From assembly GCF_032268605.1 (NCBI RefSeq), contig NZ_CP130318.1:5307501-5371500 (forward strand): DNA of 64,000 bases. The letters run 5' to 3'. Positions 60,467 to 64,000 of the stretch are shown in pieces (positions within the stretch are counted from its first letter, which is position 1; every line of letters starts with the position of its first letter). Source of the DNA: Paenibacillus aurantius (lineage in GTDB: Bacteria > Bacillota > Bacilli > Paenibacillales > NBRC-103111). Under the pieces are notes generated by a model. It was given only the letters and a program-made list of their open reading frames with translations, searched no databases and was not told where the DNA came from. A program made the translations under genes and the position numbers.

Positions 60467-61993
60467 TTAGAAAGAGGCACTCCGGCGGGTGACGCGCTGC
60501 GTGGAGCTTTCCTCGACGAGCCCCAGCGTCCGCGAGGTCGCGGCCTGGATGTCGTGGAGCAGCTCCGGGTTCTTCAACAGCGACAGGCCATAGGAAGGAA
60601 CCATTTCCTGCAGCTTCGGCTCCCATTCCTTCTTGTACTGCGGGAAGCACTTCTGCAGCACCTCGAACATAACGTGAACCGCGGTAGAAGCCCCTGGAGA
60701 AGCACCAAGCAAGGCCGCGACCGAGCCGTCCGCGGCACTTACCACCTCCGTGCCGAACTGAAGGGTTCCTTTGCCGCCCACTTCCGTATCCTTGATAACC
60801 TGCACACGCTGACCCGCTACGACAATTTCCCAGTCTTCGCTCTTGGCGTTCGGAATGAACTCGCGCAGTTCTTCCATCCGCTTCTCATTCGAGAGCAGCA
60901 CTTGCTGGATCAGGTACTTGGTCAAGGCCATCTCTTTCATGCCGGCGGCCAGCATCGTCAGAAGGTTGTCCGGCTTGACGGAGCCGATCAGGTCGAAATA
61001 CGAGCCGGTCTTCAGGAACTTAGGCGAGAACCCGGCAAATGGTCCGAATAGCAAGGACTTTTTGTTATCGATATACCGCGTGTCCAGATGCGGAACCGAC
61101 ATAGGAGGGGCGCCTACCTTGGCTTTGCCGTAAACCTTGGCGTGATGCTTCTCGATCACGTCCGGGTTGTTGCATACCATGAACAGGCCGCTGACCGGGA
61201 AGCCTCCAATATGCTTGGACTCCGGAATGCCTGTCTTCTGAAGAAGAGGCAGACTTCCGCCCCCGCCGCCGATGAAGACGAATTTGGCCGCATGGATCTC
61301 GGTTTGGCCGCTGTCGAGGTTCTTCACTTTCAGTTCCCACAAGCCGTCGCGGCCGCGCGTAATATCTTTCACACTGTGCTTGTAATGAAGGGCCACGCCG
61401 CTATTCTCCAGGTGCTCGAACAGCATACGTGTCAAAGCACCAAAATTGACATCCGTCCCGGAATCAATTTTGGTGGCGGCGATCGGTTCGTTCGAGGTGC
61501 GGCCTTCCATGATGAGGGGAATCCATTCCTTCAGCTTCTCGGGGTCCTCCGAATATTCCATTCCTTGAAACAGAGGATTGGCGGCCAGCGCCTCAAACCG
61601 TTTTCTCAAGAACTTCACGTCGGCTTCCCCTTGGACCATACTCATGTGAGGGAGGGGCCGGATGAAATCCTGTGGATTGTGAATCAGCTTGCTTTCGACC
61701 AGATAAGACCAGAACTGGCGGGAAAGCTGAAACTGCTCGTTAATCGTTATCGCTTTGCTGATATCTATAGATCCGTCCGGTTTCTCGGATGTATAGTTAA
61801 GCTCGCACAGGGCCGCATGGCCCGTACCCGCATTGTTCCATTCGTTGGAGCTTTCTTCTCCGGCTTTAGCGAGCTTCTCAAACACTTTGATTTTCCATTC
61901 CGGTGCCAGCTCTTTAAGCAGGGAGCCTAAAGTCGCGCTCATGACGCCGGCACCAATCAAGATCACGTCTGTTGTTGTTTGTCTGTTGCTCAT
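60467..61993 (-). CDS. mqo: Malate:quinone oxidoreductase
   Basis: A 508-residue FAD-dependent membrane-associated enzyme that oxidises malate to oxaloacetate and passes electrons to quinone, bypassing NAD-linked malate dehydrogenase. The N-terminal FAD motif [10 protein letters not shown] (residues 14-23), [19 protein letters not shown] near 50-68, [19 protein letters not shown] and the C-terminal [13 protein letters not shown] are characteristic. Length is normal for the family. AAGGACGG lies six bases upstream of the start. It is monocistronic. Confidence 0.96.
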   Translation of the reverse strand: MSNRQTTTDVILIGAGVMSATLGSLLKELAPEWKIKVFEKLAKAGEESSNEWNNAGTGHAALCELNYTSEKPDGSIDISKAITINEQFQLSRQFWSYLVESKLIHNPQDFIRPLPHMSMVQGEADVKFLRKRFEALAANPLFQGMEYSEDPEKLKEWIPLIMEGRTSNEPIAATKIDSGTDVNFGALTRMLFEHLENSGVALHYKHSVKDITRGRDGLWELKVKNLDSGQTEIHAAKFVFIGGGGGSLPLLQKTGIPESKHIGGFPVSGLFMVCNNPDVIEKHHAKVYGKAKVGAPPMSVPHLDTRYIDNKKSLLFGPFAGFSPKFLKTGSYFDLIGSVKPDNLLTMLAAGMKEMALTKYLIQQVLLSNEKRMEELREFIPNAKSEDWEIVVAGQRVQVIKDTEVGGKGTLQFGTEVVSAADGSVAALLGASPGASTAVHVMFEVLQKCFPQYKKEWEPKLQEMVPSYGLSLLKNPELLHDIQAATSRTLGLVEESSTQRVTRRSASF

Positions 61994-62397
61994 TTTGAAC
62001 CGTCCTTATGCCCTAAGATTTATAGAAAGGATGCAGGCGCTCCTGATTCAAACGCTGCAGCAAGCCAGGGGCAGCCTAGTCACAAACCTTTTCTGGATGG
62101 AGATCAATGATCCACCTAAACAAATATAACCCTAACCTCTAGTGTACCACTTTTGCGTATAGATTTTAATATTTATTTACTATATATATGATAGTTATTG
62201 GCTATCAAAAGCTGGTAATACGCGAGCATTTCCTCCAAAAGCACCAGGAACCCACTCCACTGCCAAAAGACTCTCCCCTCGAGCAGCTAAAGATGAAGGC
62301 TTGGATTCCCTCCCCTTATTTTACCAGACTCCCTCTGCGTTTGCATGTTTAGCGCATCGCTCGGGACAACAATGCTCTAAAACAAGATCACGGCCTT
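61994..62397. other. 404-base gap without recognisable gene
   Basis: An AT-rich tract around 62155-62215 probably holds the mqo promoter, but no clear pair of boxes was found. A small dyad GATAG..CTATC lies near 62190. No ORF looks coding. Confidence 0.5.
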
Positions 62398-63288
62398 TCA
62401 TAGAGGCAGGCTCTCCGGAAAACTTTTAATGGCATTCATTAGTCTTAATGCTGCCTTACCTAAGAAGGTTTTATCTTTATAAGCAAACCCTATCGTAACA
62501 ACCGGATTCCTATCGGCAAAAGGACGGATGACCAAGGAGCCCGACTGCTCCAGACCCTGGTACAGGGGCACAATCCCGACGCCGAACTCTTCTTGAATCA
62601 TTTGTTGAATCACAAAGAAACTCCCCACCTCTATGCAGGAGAATGGAGTGGGTTCGATTGTCCCCACCGTCCTTTCCCATATTTCCCGATAGATGCAAGT
62701 CGGCTCTTTGACGAGAACGGTTAGCCCCGCGAGATCACTCACCGCGATGCTGGCCCTCTCAGCTAACGGGTGATTCACGTTCAGCATGACCCCTAGTCTT
62801 TCTTCGAGCAATGGCTCAAACTCCAGCCGGTAGTTCGCCGAAGGAGTCGAGCATACGCCGAAGTCCAGTTCTCCGGTCCGTACCCTCTCCGCGATCGAGC
62901 GGCTGCCGCCTATTTCCATGGTTAACTCCACATTCGGTCGATTCCTGCAAAAGTCCGCTATAACGGACGCCAGCCGCTGGCTTGCAACGGGCTCGATAGA
63001 GCCAAAGCGAACCGTGCCTTTATCCCCCGCCCCGATATCCGAGACGGTCTGCCTGATGGAACCGATGGATTTCAGCAGAACCAAAGCCTCTCGATGAAGC
63101 CATCGGCCGGCTTCGGTTACAATCACGCGTTTGCCGTCGCGTACGAATAAGGAAACGCCCAAGTCAGCTTCGAGACGCTGGATCTGAAGGGTTACCGTAG
63201 AGGGGGCATATTGGAGTTCCTCGGCCGCTTTCAGAAAATGACCGAGACGAACGCAAGCCTCGAAGGTCTTTAAAGCTCGAAGGTCCAT
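62398..63288 (-). CDS. LysR-family transcriptional regulator
   Basis: A 296-residue regulator with N-terminal helix-turn-helix (residues 2-60; FEACVRLGHFLKAAEELQYA) and C-terminal substrate-binding domain from about 88 (GTVRFGSIEPVASQRLASVI). The start is the ATG at 63288 with AAAGG eight bases upstream; ATG and GTG just before it are too close. It is divergent from an MFS transporter gene with a dyad between them and probably controls it. Confidence 0.93.
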   Translation of the reverse strand: MDLRALKTFEACVRLGHFLKAAEELQYAPSTVTLQIQRLEADLGVSLFVRDGKRVIVTEAGRWLHREALVLLKSIGSIRQTVSDIGAGDKGTVRFGSIEPVASQRLASVIADFCRNRPNVELTMEIGGSRSIAERVRTGELDFGVCSTPSANYRLEFEPLLEERLGVMLNVNHPLAERASIAVSDLAGLTVLVKEPTCIYREIWERTVGTIEPTPFSCIEVGSFFVIQQMIQEEFGVGIVPLYQGLEQSGSLVIRPFADRNPVVTIGFAYKDKTFLGKAALRLMNAIKSFPESLPL

Positions 63289-63312
63289 CGTCATCACCTT
63301 TTGTTCATTATT

Positions 63313-63331
63313 TATGAATCATTTATTCATA
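63313..63331. promoter_or_regulatory. Operator candidate between LysR and MFS genes
   Basis: TATGAATCATTTATTCATA is a dyad with 7-bp arms around a five-base centre, 25 bases upstream of the LysR start. Confidence 0.45.
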
Positions 63332-63404
63332 TTATTCAATTTTACAAAATTATCTCCGGAATTTACACTAAGGGCAACAAATGATTTTAAGGAAAGTTGG
63401 GGCT

Positions 63405-64000
63405 ATGGAGACAAAATCCGCATTAAACCGTGTCACTATATGGGCATCGCTTTTGTTTGTCGTCATTCTTGGGTTTTCCCGGCTCTCCTACGGCATGTTT
63501 TTGCCTGGAATCCAGAGGGAGATCGGAGGAAGTTACGGACAGCTGGGGATGTTGGGTACGGTCAACTTTATCGGTTATTTGGCCGGTACCTTGTGTCTGT
63601 CCCCTTTGATCTCGCGGTTCCCGGACCGTAAGCACGTCATTAACCGGCTGAGCTGCTTTATGCTCGGGCTGGCTATGATCGGCTCGGCTTTCAGTGATCA
63701 TTTCCCTTCACTCGGGCTGTGGCGTTTCGTCATTGGCTTGTTATCCGCCGTCGCTACCGTATTGGTCCTGTCCCTTGCCCTGGATGCCGTCCGGCCGGCG
63801 GAACGAGGAGCGGCATCGGGTCTCATATGGCTGGGCGGATCAGCCGGCATTCTAGTGACGGGTTTATTCGCCCCTCTCACCATTGATCCTTCCCATTTGC
63901 AGGGGTGGCGGTATGCCTGGATAGCCATGGGCGTATTCGGAATAATGGCCGCATGTGGGTTCGAGTTCGCCACCAAAAAGCGGAGTTCCGTCAAAGCACC
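63405..64000 (+). CDS. YbfB/YjiJ-type MFS transporter, 3' end cut by window
   Basis: The first about 198 residues of a major facilitator permease. About six membrane segments are visible, starting with WASLLFVVILGFSRLSYGMFL. GMLGTVNFIGYLAGTLCL and the A-motif-like loop RFPDRKHV follow, then RFVIGLLSAVATVLV. This fits the YbfB/YjiJ family, for which substrates are poorly known. An alternative start is the in-frame ATG at 63381 with AAGGG six bases upstream. It is divergent from the LysR gene. Confidence 0.88.
   Translation, partial: METKSALNRVTIWASLLFVVILGFSRLSYGMFLPGIQREIGGSYGQLGMLGTVNFIGYLAGTLCLSPLISRFPDRKHVINRLSCFMLGLAMIGSAFSDHFPSLGLWRFVIGLLSAVATVLVLSLALDAVRPAERGAASGLIWLGGSAGILVTGLFAPLTIDPSHLQGWRYAWIAMGVFGIMAACGFEFATKKRSSVKA

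Overview
The window looks like a chromosomal segment from a soil or plant-associated member of the Paenibacillaceae (Paenibacillus-like). Pointers are moderately high GC, strong Gram-positive ribosome binding sites, frequent TTG/GTG starts, lipoprotein-type solute-binding proteins, AraC regulators with extracytoplasmic sensor domains, and many carbohydrate-import loci. This assignment is inferred from gene content and style, not from a marker gene.

Layout. (1) 1-10.7 kb: two membrane-bound AraC sensor-regulators (one cut by the window start), a solute-binding protein and two permeases, divergent from a heparinase II/III-like enzyme. (2) 11-13.2 kb: a RmlD-like reductase, a subclass B1-type metallo-beta-lactamase and a GNAT acetyltransferase. 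(3) 13.4-21.1 kb: a second sugar locus with a GH29 alpha-L-fucosidase, solute-binding protein, two permeases and a third AraC sensor-regulator. (4) 21.2-29.2 kb: mixed housekeeping and accessory genes (YitT, LysR/EamA pair, SUMF1-like protein, cytochrome P450, VOC protein, lipoprotein) with several decayed genes. (5) 29.5-44.5 kb: a long single-strand catabolic operon with GntR regulator, ABC importer, two large polysaccharide-enzyme-like proteins, three Gfo/Idh/MocA oxidoreductases (one frameshifted), a nitrilase-superfamily amidohydrolase and a sugar isomerase-like TIM barrel. (6) 44.8-64 kb: accessory genes including a GIY-YIG-like protein, a 1056-residue secreted propeller protein, an alpha/beta hydrolase with its TetR regulator and operator, two tandem helveticin J-like secreted proteins, a subtilase with PA insertion, malate:quinone oxidoreductase, and a LysR/MFS divergent pair cut by the window end.

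How the genes work together. All three importers have a binding protein and two permeases but no ATPase, so they probably share an MsmX/MsmK-type ATPase encoded elsewhere. Two loci carry AraC regulators with their own extracytoplasmic sensor. The third uses an unusual regulator that joins a GntR DNA-binding domain to a solute-binding-protein fold, next to a 15-bp tandem repeat in the leader of the importer gene. The 29.5-44.5 kb operon is the best candidate for an undescribed pathway: import of an unknown, probably uronate- or amide-bearing, glycan followed by oxidation, amide hydrolysis and isomerisation.

The window also has a notable density of decayed genes (at 21.3, 28.8, 50.6 and 55.9 kb, plus a homopolymer frameshift at 32.1 kb) and a family of about 95-bp elements with terminal inverted repeats (8.5 and 57.4 kb, with a solo end at 5.0 kb). 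I saw no rRNA, tRNA, CRISPR array, complete insertion sequence or prophage.
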